A stretch of DNA of 45,419 nt from Daldinia sp. FL1419 (taxonomy: Eukaryota > Ascomycota > Sordariomycetes > Xylariales > Hypoxylaceae): positions 1-45,419 of the forward strand of contig MU623545.1 in assembly GCA_025201765.1 (NCBI GenBank). The letters run 5' to 3'. A program made the translations under genes and the position numbers. Positions 12,901 to 25,263 of this stretch are shown piece after piece. The notes beneath the pieces were generated by a model. The model searched no databases. It had not been told where the DNA came from and worked only from the letters and a program-made list of their open reading frames with translations. Within the stretch, counting starts at the first letter, position 1, and each line of letters opens with the position of its first letter.

Positions 12901-14281
12901 TATAATTTATTATTAAGTCGCTGAGGATTTGCAACAGATTGTCATTAGGGAATGGCAAAGTATTTAATATTAATTAAACTTCTTAAATAAAAGATTGCCG
13001 TAATAATAATATATAAGGATAATGTGGATTGCTGGAAATAAAGCAATATATATATATTTCTTTTTAAAATTAATTTCTTTATAAATTTTATATTATAATT
13101 AATAAATATTAATAGAATAAATATAGAGTAAAATTATATTGTGGAATAATTATAATATTAATAATATTAAAATAAATAATTTTTCTAAAATTGTTAGAAT
13201 ATATAAGAGTTATGGATCTGATAAATAAAAGATTAAATATAATAAGAATAATTATTAAATATTATTAATAATTTTTTAATAAACTTTTTAAAAGTTTGAA
13301 AGTTTTGGAGAAGTTATAATAAAATCTTAATAATTAATTTCTGGAATTGTGCTAAAAAGATGTAACCACGTTCTTTATATAATTCCTTATCTTTAATAAA
13401 TAAATTATTTTTATAATATATAATTATATTGGGATTATAATTTTGATATAATATAATATTAAAATATTATATTAGGTTTAAAATATTATAATAATTTCTA
13501 ATAAAGGGATTAAAATATTTAAAAAGGATTAGTAATATAATAAAATTGGGGAGATAATAGAACACTTATAAATATATAAATTTTTTTTATTTAATATAAT
13601 ATATATATAAAAATAAAATAGGTTTTTCGAGGTAATATTAAATTGTAATCATGATGGATATGGTGGTATTATATTATAATATTGCAAAGTATAAATAAGG
13701 TATATAAAAAAGATTAAAATTAATTAAAAAGGATTATAAATTAATAATATTATTTTAAATTATTTTGGAAAATAAATATAATATTATAATATTAAAAAGA
13801 AAATTATAAAAATAAGAATAGGTGATAGTTCTTTATAAAAATATGAAATTATTTATATATATTTATACTTTATATAAATTGTATATACCCTGGCCCTCTT
13901 CCAGAACAACCTTTTTATAATGTAATAATATTTTTATTATTTATAAAAAAAATAATAAAATTATTTTAAATTTTGTTATTACTTTATATTTAAATTATTA
14001 CCATATTATTTTATAAAATTCAGGTATTATAATATATAAAATACTTTTCTATATGAAAATTTAATTATTTCTATTAAAAGGTAAATTTCAATAAGAATAT
14101 AGAATAAAATTAAAGTTATAATAATATAATTAATTTGGATAAGCAGTGGGTAGGTTTTCTCCAGAACACAGTTCCTACCCAGAACAAATACTAAAAGATG
14201 GACCGGATACCTGTAATATATTCTAGGTAAATCGGGGTAGTAATAAATAAATAAATAAATAAATAAATATAATTTATTATT
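12901..14281 (+). mobile_element. Retroposon family L, copy L4, longest copy, 14-bp TSD
   Basis: Insertion 12915-14267 (1353 bp) between perfect 14-bp repeats tataatttattatt at 12901-12914 and 14268-14281. The tail is a TAATAAATAAA run. The paralogous copia copy shows the empty site at 43850-43863, where the flanks join directly with a single copy of the target. The 5' end agrees with L2, so this is probably full length. Confidence 0.88.
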
Positions 14282-14935
14282 TTTAATTAATTTATATTAT
14301 TTTTTAAATTTAAAGATAATTAATTTAATTTTTAATTTAATTTTTTTTAATATATTATAATAATATTATTTATATATATAAAAAGAAGGATTTTATTTTT
14401 AGTGAATATATATGATTTTTGGGATATTAAGGTAAAATTAAATTCTTTTAGAGTTTATAAGACTTTTTGTTGTTAGAATAAAAGGGATTTTCGGAGATTA
14501 TAAAATGTTTTAATAATATAAAATATTTTTTTTAATTGTTGATATTTTTAAGGTATATATATAAATATATTTATTATATTATATTATATAAATTTGAAAT
14601 TATATTTTACTATTGTTAGTATAAATATTTAGAAAGATTCTTTAGTAAATATTAAAGTGTAGGTTTTTTTATTACTAATTATTTATTAATTTTCTTTTAT
14701 TATTAAATATATTTTATATTATTAAAAAGAATTATATTTATTGATTTTGTAAGTATAAATTTATATATATTTAAATATTTATTTATTTTTACATTAATTA
14801 TTTAATTATAATATAATTTTTAAAGTAAATATTTTTAATATTTTGGAATATTTTGTATAATAGATGATTTTGGATGTTTAAATGTTGTTTTGGAAGTTTT
14901 AATAAATTTGTTTTATATATTTTTTTATATTTATT

Positions 14936-15381
14936 AATTTTTATTAATGTGAGGTCATTCACATATATTTATATCCTGCACAGACCGCATATACCCTAAC
15001 CCTCCCCCAGAATAACCTTTTTATAATGTAACAATACTTTAATTATTTATTAAAGAAAATAATGAAATTATTTTAGACCTTATTATTGCCCCATATTTGG
15101 GCTATTATTATATTATTTTATGAAATTTAGGTATTATAATATATAAAATATTTTTTTATATTAAGGTTTAATTATTTTTATTAAAAGGTAAATTTTAATA
15201 AAAATATAAAATAAAATCAAAATTATAACAATATAACTTATTTAAATAGGCAGTAGGTAGGTTTTCTCTGGAACATAGTTCCTACCCGGAACTAATATCA
15301 AAAGATGGACCGGATACCTATAATATATTTTAGGTAAATTGGGGTAATAATAAATAAATAAATAAATAAAATTTTTATTAA
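14936..15381 (+). mobile_element. Retroposon family L, copy L5, 5'-truncated, 12-bp TSD
   Basis: Insertion 14948-15369 (422 bp) between 12-bp repeats aatttttattaa at 14936-14947 and 15370-15381. It has the family 3' end and tail. The empty site is seen in the paralogous copia copy at about 44575-44586. The truncation point differs from all other copies. Confidence 0.87.
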
Positions 15382-17201
15382 GAATATTTAAATAGAGTTA
15401 TTGAATTTTTTTTTATTATATTAAAGGGGTTAATATATGAATCTTAATATTTTTGCTTTATTAATTATATATCTTTTATATATACTAATTTTACCTATTA
15501 AAAAATTAATATGAAATATTATTTTTATAATATATAATATTTATTATTAAAAGTAATGTAAAGGGTTACCAATATTTTAATATAAATAATAAATAAAATT
15601 TTGAGTAGAAAATTATTTAAAAAAAATAATAGATAAAAATATATTTTTATATAAAAATAATTAATTTTTATAATAAAGATTTCTTCTCTTTTTTCCAGTA
15701 ACCCGCCTAGTTTTATTAATTTGTTAATTATGCCTAACATATTTATATTTTTAATTTACCCTAAAAGATTTGTTTAAACATTATTATATGTGTTTATTCC
15801 TTTTTCAAATTGGAAATTTTGAATAGATTTTAATAAGTTATTATATTGATCTATTTTAAAAATCATTAATTTATTTTTAAATTTATTTTATAATTTTTAG
15901 AGATTACTATTAAAAATCTTATTTTTCTTAAATGTAATATCCTTTAATTCCATAACTTTATTAATATATAGATTTTAAATTCTATATATATTTATAAATA
16001 TATAATTTATTAAGAAACTTATCTATACTTTATAATCAAGCTTTTTTAATTTATTTAATTTTTTAAATATTATTATTACTATAGTATAGGCCTTGCAGCT
16101 ATATATCCAAAAATAATTTTATTAAAATTTTTAATTATAAACTATAAAATCACTATTTATACCAATATATATATAAAATTAATTATATAATATTTGCCGA
16201 TTTATTTTATATTATGATATTTAATTATATAAATATATTATTACTTTATGAATTTTGGATTATAAGGAATAAAATAATTTTGAATATACCTTTATAACTT
16301 TTACCTTATCTTTAATCACACTCCTCAAACATTTAACAATATTATTTTGTACTTATATATAAATTATTAAGGGTTTAATTTTTATATATAAATTTTTTAA
16401 ATATACACAAATTGCTAACTTTCTTTCAATAATTTTTTAATTAAATTTCCAAATTTTTAAAATAATATTATATTAAATTTTTAAAATATTAATAAAATTT
16501 TTTAAAATTTTAATAATTAATACTACTATTTAATTTATAAGGTAATAATTAAATATTATATTAATCTACCAATTTATAATTAATAATAAATTTATAAAAT
16601 TATCATTTAATTCCTTAACATTATAAAAATTAAAAACTAATTTCATTCTTAAAAGTTCATTAATATATCTAAATATTTAATTTATTTAATATTTAATTTT
16701 AATAATAATATAAATTTTATAATCAACTATTTTAATTCTTTTAATTTAAATTTTAATATTTATTTTAATAAAATTTTCTAGTACTTGTAGGCCTGAATAT
16801 CCTAATTTCAAATACTATCTAAATATATCTACTATTAATATTTGCTTTTTCCAATTAAATTTATTATATTATATATAGAACATTAATTTAAATATTTTAA
16901 AAAAAATATCTTTAAATATCAATTAATTAAAATAATTAATAAATTTAATTATAATTTTATTATTTTAAAACCTTAAATATATATATTCTTAATAATTATT
17001 TTATTAATACCTTTACTTTTTAAAAATTTATAAAAATACAAGATTACAAATGAAGTTTAAATAATATATTATATTTAAAAACCTAATTTTCATAATATTA
17101 TTAACATATTTAACTTTAATATTAATATATTTATAACCTAATATTTGGACCTTATTATTTCTAATAATAATATATTTTTTTTAAAAAAACTTCTTTATAG
17201 T

Positions 17202-18048
17202 AAACCAGTACAATATAAGTATGTGGTTGGAATACATAATAAGGATATGTAATAAGAGTACGTAGCAGGAGTACATAATAGAAATTATTCTGGAGGATTC
17301 TCTAATAAATTTTTATAAGGTTTATATATATTTATTTAAATATATTGAATAGGAGCTCTAATAGCTCCTGCAGGATATGCCCTATACTTCAACTAACCCA
17401 TATCAAGCCAGAGGCTATATAAGCCAGAAGATATAAGGTATCTATATCTTAAAGAGGGGAATAAGTTAATTAAATAGAGAATTTAATAAAGGTAATTATT
17501 TATTAATAATAACATATTATAAGAAGATATCTTCAAAGAAGAGATTGAAATTATATATTCTTATACGAAGATTCTATGGAGAAACTGAGCTATAGAACCT
17601 GATGAATCTCTGCTGATCAAACAAGAAAGACAACTCTCGAGGGCCTATTTATGTCCAAAAGAGCTATGGAGCCTTAGAAGGGTCTAGCTCTAAGGAGGAG
17701 ATAGGGTCTCTACAGGGTAGTATCTATGACCTAATCGCTCTACACTGGTTCAATATATAAGTTTTAATAATTATTTTCTTATTTAATTAGTATAAATTAT
17801 AAATAGTTCTTTAAAGATTGTTTCTATATAGTTTTATATAAATAATATATATTTTTTGGGTTTATAACCTTATTATATGTGTTATTATTGTAGAGTAATT
17901 ATATATAATAATTTATTTATCTAATTGTTTTGATACCTCCGTTAAAATATAATTACTTTATATCCTCAAACTTATATAGCCTTTAGTTATTATAAGTTAG
18001 TTAAAATGTAAAATATATTTTATAAAAATTATTAAAGTTCTTATTTAA
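17202..18048 (-). mobile_element. H2 variant element, interrupted by an H element
   Basis: Left part 17202-17344 and right part 17754-18048 together make about 438 bp that align with the uninterrupted copy at 19978-20415. The left 140 bp ('gagtacgtag', 'aggattctctaata') is specific to this variant; the right part is shared with family H. The H copy 17345-17753 is inserted at a TA. Confidence 0.75.
17343..17755 (+). mobile_element. Family H MITE-like element, copy 1, nested in H2
   Basis: Element 17345-17753 (409 bp), starting TTGAATAGGAGCTC and ending ACTGGTTCAA, so it has short inverted ends TTGAA(C/T). It is flanked by TA on both sides. The left subterminal region holds a palindrome-like 'ggagctctaatagctcc' and the right one a 'gacctaatcgctctacac' block. 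This copy is the least RIP-altered of the family. TA duplication suggests mobilisation by a Tc1/mariner-type transposase; no transposase is encoded. Confidence 0.8.
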
Positions 18049-19977
18049 TGGCAATTATATAGAGTTTATAAATATTACAGAACTTCAATTTTAAAATAAT
18101 TATTTTATTATGATTATTATTATAAAAATTAATATTAATTAACATTAAAATATATAAAACTTTAAAAAATATAATTAATATCATTTATATTATTCTAATT
18201 AAAATTGAAATTGTTTAATTAGAATAATTATAACTTTAAATTGAAAAAAATAAATATTAAAAAAACAAGAAATAAAAAATATCAATTAAACCCCAAAACC
18301 TTAAGTTAATTTTAATATATCTAAAATTTTCATATAATCAACATTAAAAACCTAAAATATAATAAATACCTTAAAGTTGTATAATTAGAAGACATGTATA
18401 CTACTAATGTAATGTATAATAATTTAGGGTGCCAAGATATTAGGAATAGAATAAACGCAAATATGAAACAGATTGATTAAGATAGAAAGCTTATATACAG
18501 ACATCCGAAACATTATGGGGAATTATAAGGAAATATTATAGAAATAATTATAAAACATTATAAAAGATTATAAATATTATAAAAATATATAATTATAAAA
18601 TATAATTATAGAGTTTAAATCATATTTAGATTATATGTTAATAAAGATAAAATTAATTAAATAATTAAATATAAATATTAAAAAATATATTATATAAATA
18701 ATTAAAGATTGTTATAAATCCAATAATAAAATAATATTTATGGAAAGATATAAAAATGAATATATAATTTCAAAATTATTATTATAATGTTTAATTAAAT
18801 TATTTATATGAAAAAGATAAAATATATTTGAAATTATTATTATTTTAATATTAATTTATATATTATAATTTATTAAAGTTAAAACTAAAATTACTATTAA
18901 TTAATTAGATAAAAAATTAAATATAATTAAGGTTTATAATGTTATAAAAGCTATTTATATAGGATGGATTAAATAAGAAGATATATTACCTTTTTATATA
19001 TTAATATACTAATATATAATACCCCTTATATAATTAATTAATTAAATATACAATATACCATCTAATCAGCCCAAATATAACACACCATTATCTTATAAAA
19101 TATTTATAATATTTATAATATATAATTTTATATTATTATTTCATAAAGACAATATATATTAAGATACTATATATAACTACCAAAAAAAACAAAACAATCA
19201 TATTAAGTTTAATTAAGAAAAAACCATTTAAAAAGATATAATATAAGAACATTTTAAGAATCTTAAATCTAATTGTTTATTATTATAAATTATAATTATA
19301 CTAAAATTATTAAATACAAAAACATTATTTATATAATTAATTAATATTAATTTAACTAATATATAATATAAATAAGTACCTATTATTAAAATCAGGTATT
19401 TAAAGAAAAAAAAAGAAAAAAAACATTAAAACATTCTTAATCTAAATAAGCCCTAAAAAAGAAGAAGAAAAAATTCAACTATAAAATTATTAAATAATAA
19501 TTATTAAATATATTAAATAATATTAATACACTTTTCTTCATACAATATTTTCTTAATAATAACATAAATTTCTTTTATTTAAAATTTAAATTTTATTTAA
19601 TTAGCTTAAAGTGTTTTATATAAAATATATATTATATCAATATTATAACAATTTATTGATTACTATTAATATTATTAAATTTTATTAAGTTAGTAAATAT
19701 AGCACAATAATTAATTATAGATATTTGAAGATAATTAATTAGTCAAACCAAAATACAATATAATAACTAATTAAAAAATTGGGGAGCTAGGAATATACTT
19801 ATTTTAAGATTTTCTTTTATACATATCTTAAATTTATTTTAATTATTTTAACTTATATGGATTTTAATTTAATTAACTAATTTAATTCTAGTTTAATTAT
19901 ATTTTCTTATAGCTTTTCTGGTTTATTTTGTTAAGATTGATTTATTAAATAAGTTATTTTATTAATTTTGGGGAGTT
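18049..19977. repeat. AT-rich tract, degenerate paralog of about 37.9-40.3 kb
   Basis: Several blocks align in order with the tract 37890-40300. The block about 18180-18330 matches about 38170-38375, about 18760-18990 matches about 39270-39500, and about 19045-19090 matches about 39575-39615. Both tracts follow an H-type element. A less altered patch at about 18390-18520 has no recognisable motif. No gene is seen. Confidence 0.45.
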
Positions 19978-20415
19978 TTGAATTGGTGTAATGTGAGTAC
20001 GTAGTTAGAATATATAATAGGGATATGTAATAAGAGTATGTAACAGAAGTATATAATAAAAACTATTCTGGAGGACTCTCTAATAGATCCTTATAAGGTT
20101 TATATATATTTATTTAGATATATATAGGTTTTAATAATTATTTTCCTACTTAATTAATATAAGTTATAAATAATTCTTCAAAAATCGTTTTTATATAATT
20201 TTATATAAATAATATATATTTTTTAGGCCTATAACCTCATTGTACGCACTACCATTGCAGAGTAGTTACATATAGTAATTTATTTATTTAATTATTTTAA
20301 TATTTCTGTTAGGATATAGTCACCTTATATCCTTAAGCTTATACAACTTCTGGTTATTATAGATTAATTGAAGTGTAAGGCATATCCTGCAGGAGCTATC
20401 AGAGCTCCTGTTCAA
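19978..20415 (-). mobile_element. H2 variant element, uninterrupted copy
   Basis: About 438 bp from TTGAATTGG to CTCCTGTTCAA (then TA). It contains the empty target site for the H copy at 17345: gatatatatagg at 20117-20128. The right ~110 bp keeps the 'tatcctgcaggagct' block with little RIP. Confidence 0.7.
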
Positions 20416-21461
20416 TAATTAATAAACTTTAATACTTAATTAAAAATATATATTATAATTCTTAAATCTAATATAATTAAATTCTTTAAAGGATAATAAT
20501 TTACATTATAAATAACATTTATAATATTTATTATAAATATTATTTTTAATTCCAAGATTATTATTTATTTTAATAATTAATTCTTATTTTCTTAATTAAT
20601 TATGTTATTTTTATTTTTCCCTTTAAGATTATTAAAAACTTTTATTTTTATTATCAATTTAGGGTTACACTTAATTTTTTCTTATATAAATATATCAAAT
20701 TATATATTAACCTTAAAATATTTAGAACATTTTAATTCAATAATATAAAAATATTCTTTAATTTTATAAAAATTTAAATAAACTTTATATTCATTACATT
20801 TATATTAATATATTAACAGATATAAATATTGGTTAATATATGTATTATTTCTTTTTTATTTATTTAAATTATTTTAATATTTATTTAATTATTTATTTTA
20901 TTTAATTGGTTTTTTTTTATAGGAATTCTTTTCTTTATTAAAATTATTAATATTATTACTTTTATAGTAAGTAACAAAAGCACTTTTGTAAACTTTTCTT
21001 TTCTTTTTTGGATTATACCTATAATATAGATATAATTTCTAAAAAAATGAATAATATTTCCAAAGGTTAATATTCCATTATTAACTTTTTTTTAATATAT
21101 TATTATTTAAATTAATATTTATTTTTAGAATATTGACATTATTACTTATAAAGTAATTAAAAACCATTCTTATAAATCAATAATAATAACAAACTTTTTA
21201 TTTACTCTATATAATATAGCTGCTTTTTAAAAAGTAATTTATTCCTCTTAATTTTTAGGTTATTTTAAAAATGGTATTATTATTTTCTTATAGCGCTCTC
21301 TCATTTTATATTTATTAAAATTAATATTAAAAATCTTTTTAAAAATGATATATTTCTTTCAAATATCTTAAATTAAAAATAAAATCAATATTTAATAAAA
21401 TTTTAATATAATTTTTACTATATAATTTAAAAGTTAAATTAATTTATTATATTTAATATTA
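20416..21461. other. AT-rich tract, no recognisable gene
   Basis: RIP-like AT-rich sequence between an H2 copy and a family A copy. No repeat match, RNA or domain is recognised. Confidence 0.45.
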
Positions 21462-22838
21462 TCCAGGACGAAATCCAGTATATTATACTAAAACTTTCCA
21501 ATAAATTACTATATGAAATTAATAAGAAATTAATAAGAAATTAATAAGAAATTAATAAAAAATTAATAAATAAATAATAAATAATTAATAAAAAATTAAT
21601 AATAATTAATAAACTAATAAAAATTGATAAAAATTAATAAAGGATAAAAAACATATTAAAAAATTTAAAGTTTAAGAAAACATTTATAATTAGGTGCATC
21701 CTTTTCATTAATAAGAATTTGAGTTAATCAAATAAGAAACAACCTATTTATATTAAATTTAAACTCTAATAACTCCTGCAAAATATACCCTAACCCTACA
21801 CTTTTATCGTACAAAATTCTATGGTTTTAAAAATTAACAATTCTATCCTTAAGAACTTAAGCTGATCAAACAGGAAAACAACTTCTGAAGATTTATTTAT
21901 ATTAAATAGGAACTTTAATAACTCCTACAAGATATACATTAACCCTACACTTTTATCGTACAAATCTCTATAGAAAAATTAATGATTTTATACCTAAGAA
22001 CCTAAGCTAATCAAATAGGTAAACAACATCTAAAGGCCTAAATATTGAACATAAACTTTAATTAAATAAGAACTCCTACAAGACATACCCTGCAATTTTA
22101 TCATATAAAGCTTTATAAAAAATTAATGATTTTATATTTAAGAACTTAAACTAATTAAATAGGAAAATAACTTTTGGAGATTTATTTATATTGAACATAA
22201 GCTTTAATAGCTCTTACAGGATATGTTCTGCATTTCATCGTACAAATCTCTATCAAAAACTAACAATTCTATACTTAAGAACTTAAACTAATCAAATAAG
22301 AAAATAACTCTTAAAGGCTTATTTACATATCAAAAAACCTATAAAAAGATTAAATTAACAGACTTCATCCTGGCCCTATCACCCCAACTTATTACTATAA
22401 AAAAACTAATAATTCTATATTTAAAAACTTAAACTAATCAAATTAGAAAACAACATTTAAAAGCCTATTTATATTAAATATAAACTCTAATTAAATAAGA
22501 ACTCCTACAGGACATGCCCTGCAATTTTATCGTACAAAGCTCTATAATTTTAAAAACTAACAACTCTATACTTGAGAACTTAAACTGATCAAATAAGAAA
22601 ACACCTCTTAATGACTTATTTACATATCAAAAAGCCTGTAAAAACCTTAAAAGGGTTAACTCCATAAAAACTAATAAAATCTTACAGCTTCAATTACGTA
22701 ATTACACTATTCAATTACATAATTACGCTACAACCCTCTATAACCCCCCCCCCCCCCCTTTTAAAAAAAAAAAAAAACTTATATAATTAAGGTGACTTAA
22801 TTATAAAAATAATTAAAAAAGAAATTTAATTAAAAACA
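21462..22838 (-). repeat. Family A repeat, copy 2 (inverted)
   Basis: Reverse-oriented copy of 930-2616. The left end holds 'gaaattaataa' tandem units (about 21515-21600). The middle holds six modules whose 'cttaagaacttaa' blocks lie about 130-155 bp apart (near 21835, 21985, 22135, 22270, 22420 and 22570). The right end has the G-homopolymer site as a run of 14 C at about 22745-22758, then T and a run of A. GC words such as 'tgatcaaacaggaaaac' survive in some modules. Confidence 0.7.
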
Positions 22839-22880
22839 TAAAATATAATAATTTAAAAACTTATTTAAATCAAATTAAAT

Positions 22881-22934
22881 CTATTAAATTTATTAAATCT
22901 ATTAAATCTATTAAATCTATTAAATCTATTAAAA
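22881..22934. repeat. 9-bp tandem repeat, six units
   Basis: Six units of ctattaaat, with a single C/T change in unit two and a final a in unit six, just outside family A copy 2. Confidence 0.85.
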
Positions 22935-23522
22935 ATAATTTAAATAAATTACATTTATTTGATACCTGGATTTTGTCCGTTTCCTATTGGAATTAAATTA
23001 CACTTTTGGCTACCGGCTTCATCCTGGATTTAATTTTATAAAACTATAGCTTATATATATATTTATATATCTTTATTGTAGTGGAACCTTTTAATTAATG
23101 TAAACTAACCTATATTATAAAAGTAAGTATTTATAATAAAATTATTAGGCATATTTATTATATTATTTTATTTATCCTTTTTAAAAGCCAACAAATTATT
23201 TATATTTTTAGAATAAATTTTATAATTTTCAATATTCAATTATATTAATTAAGAGGTTAAAGAGAATAAAAATTTCCCTATTAGATCAATATTTTCTGAA
23301 TTTAACCAATTCCACACGTTTAAATTATAAGCCAAAACCATAAAGGTTTAATTCCACATTTCCTAATTATTAAATATAAGTAATTAATTTTCTTTTATAA
23401 TGTTTTTAAATGATATTATTTAATTAAATATAATTAAGGTTATATTAAATATATATTTGTGTAATATAATTAGGTTAATATTAATTATATATTTATATTA
23501 GAATATAATTAAAACTTTTAAT
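22935..23522. other. AT-rich tract, no recognisable gene
   Basis: Contains 'cctggattttgtccg' (about 22963) and 'cttcatcctggattt' (about 23018), which resemble family A end sequences. Otherwise nothing is identified. Confidence 0.4.
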
Positions 23523-23674
23523 TATCACATAATATATAAGGAAAATTATAATTGTAAAATTTAAGTTGTTATTTTTATTGTTCGAATTCTAAAATAGAAT
23601 AGTGAGGCTTTTTATGGAATTGTTCTAAGGGAGAGAATTTTTCCACGCTATTTTTTAGGCTTACTAATCCAACA
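23523..23674 (-). mobile_element. Copia LTR (152 bp), probable solo LTR
   Basis: Same length and ends as the LTRs at 11716 and 42666; its right end keeps the unmutated ...aatccaaca. Neither side shows the polypurine tract seen at 11868, and no primer-binding sequence is evident, so it looks solo. The 5-bp flanks are ttaat and ttaag (four of five match), a possible target duplication. Confidence 0.65.
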
Positions 23675-24045
23675 TTAAGTTATTCGTCCCTTGATGGATT
23701 AGTAAGTTTGAGATTGTTTCTGCAAATAATTGATCCATAGTAGATCCCAGTTATTCACTTGCTTTCCCTTTTGGGAATTAATTTATACCTTACAATGCAC
23801 TTTCTATACCTTTAAATTATTGCCCTGGTTCAGGTATCTCTTTGGGTATCATAATTTTGTAGTGTTGGTCTATTAATTTTAAATCATTTAACTTTAAATT
23901 TATTTTCTTTTATATTTAGATTTAATATAAATTATATTTATTAATTTTTTTTTCTAATTGGTCTCCTTTTGGATTTAATTATAATATTGTTTTATTTTCT
24001 TTATTTTAGGTTATACCAAATATAGAACTATGGATAATTAATTTA
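23675..24045. other. Less degraded tract with a possible second LTR head
   Basis: From about 23693 the + strand reads tgatggattagtaag, which resembles the start of the copia LTR (TGTTGGATTAGTAAG) in the opposite orientation. It forms an 11-bp perfect inverted repeat with the neighbouring LTR end. The following ~130 bp are unusually GC-containing for the flank. It may be a fragment of a related LTR; no gene is seen. Confidence 0.35.
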
Positions 24046-24409
24046 TTATCTTATAAATTATTATTATTATTTATTATTTATTATTACCCCGATTTACCTA
24101 GAATATATTACAGGTATCTGGTCCATCTCTTAATATTTGTTCTGGGTAAGAATTATGTTCCGGAGAAAACCTACTTACTACCTATTTAAATAAATTATAT
24201 TATTATAACTTTAACTTTATTTTATATTCTTATTAAAATTTACCTTTTAATAAAAATAATTAAATTTTAATATAAAAAAATATTTTATATATTATAATGC
24301 CAGCTATATGAAGTGGTATGGCGGCAGCCCAGGTGTGGGGCAATGACGAGGTCTAAGATGGCTTCATTGTTTTCTTTATTAGTCAACAAAAGCGTTTATC
24401 TTATAAATT
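24046..24409 (-). mobile_element. Retroposon family L, copy L6, 5'-truncated, 14-bp TSD
   Basis: Insertion 24060-24395 (336 bp) between perfect 14-bp repeats ttatcttataaatt at 24046-24059 and 24396-24409. The tail is at the left. The 5' 90 bp (about 24300-24390) is markedly GC-richer than the rest, so RIP was patchy within one copy. Confidence 0.88.
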
Positions 24410-25263
24410 TAATTAATTTAATAATTTTAATAAAATAATATTTAATTTTAATATAATATCTCTAATATAAATTAATTCTTCTTTTATAATAAATGTCAAT
24501 TTTACTTTTTATTTTAATAAATAGAATAATTTTTTATTAAATTAAATATTTTTTATTAAAATAACCTTTCATTTATAAAATATTTATATATAATATATAT
24601 TAATAACTTTATAATTAATTAAATATTTTATATATACCCTTAATTAAATTTTTTTATTTTACTTATCTTTTATATTAATTATATTTTTATTTAAGAAATA
24701 TATTTTATATTTATAAATATATATATAACTTTAATAAAATTTTAAATTATTTATAAATACTTTTATTATTTTTGGAATATATTATTTAAAATATTAATAA
24801 AATTAGTTTCTTAATATTTTTAATAATAACCTATAATTATTATATTAATTAAAGTTTTAATTTATTAAATAAATTATTATTTTAACATATTTTAACCATA
24901 ATCTTTCTGGTAGGTTAATGCCTAATTATATTTTAATAAAATAAATTTAAAATTTTTAATTTAATTATTTTATACTACCTATTAATTCTTTAATTAATAA
25001 TAATAATAATTTCAAATTTATTCTTTTTTTATATATTTATTAAATATATTAAATTATTTTATTTATATTAATAATTAAAATATTATTATTATACTTTTAT
25101 TTATAAATTTTTAATTTAAATTAATAATTTATTTAATTATTAATATAATTAACTTTTAATATAATATTTTCTTATAATTTATTAAGAAATATATAAATTA
25201 TAATAAATCTTAAATATTTATTTAATATAATTAATATTTATAATATTTTATTGTACTTTTTGA
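24410..25263. other. AT-rich tract, no recognisable gene
   Basis: RIP-like AT-rich sequence between two L copies. No domain, RNA or repeat match is recognised. Confidence 0.45.

Larger units (their letters stand above)
11868..17201 (-). mobile_element. Ty1/copia internal region, degenerate, with two L insertions
   Basis: A - strand copia body to the right of its 3' LTR. About 11868-16213 is a direct paralog of 42818-45419 apart from the inserted L4 (12915-14267) and L5 (14948-15369). At 15903-15962 the - strand reads NKVMELKDITFKKNKIFNSN, like the 'R-D-V-x-F-x-E' signature after the copia integrase core. Placing integrase right of the RT side fits PR-INT-RT-RH order on the - strand. No 5' LTR is found and the right limit is uncertain; 16214-17201 holds nothing I recognise. 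All frames are broken. Confidence 0.6.

Noticed and set aside
14990..15003. ccctaaccct, telomere-like word (also near 21790)
   Set aside because: Single occurrences inside repeat copies, no tandem TTAGGG array; not a telomere.
15525..15740. 71-codon frame on the - strand in copia copy 1
   Set aside because: Lies between the integrase-end and RT regions of a dead copia element, with no recognisable domain of its own; treated as part of the element.
21750..22700. CRISPR-like regularly spaced repeats
   Set aside because: Modules are 130-155 bp, degenerate and contiguous without unique spacers of constant size; this is an internal tandem array of a eukaryotic repeat.
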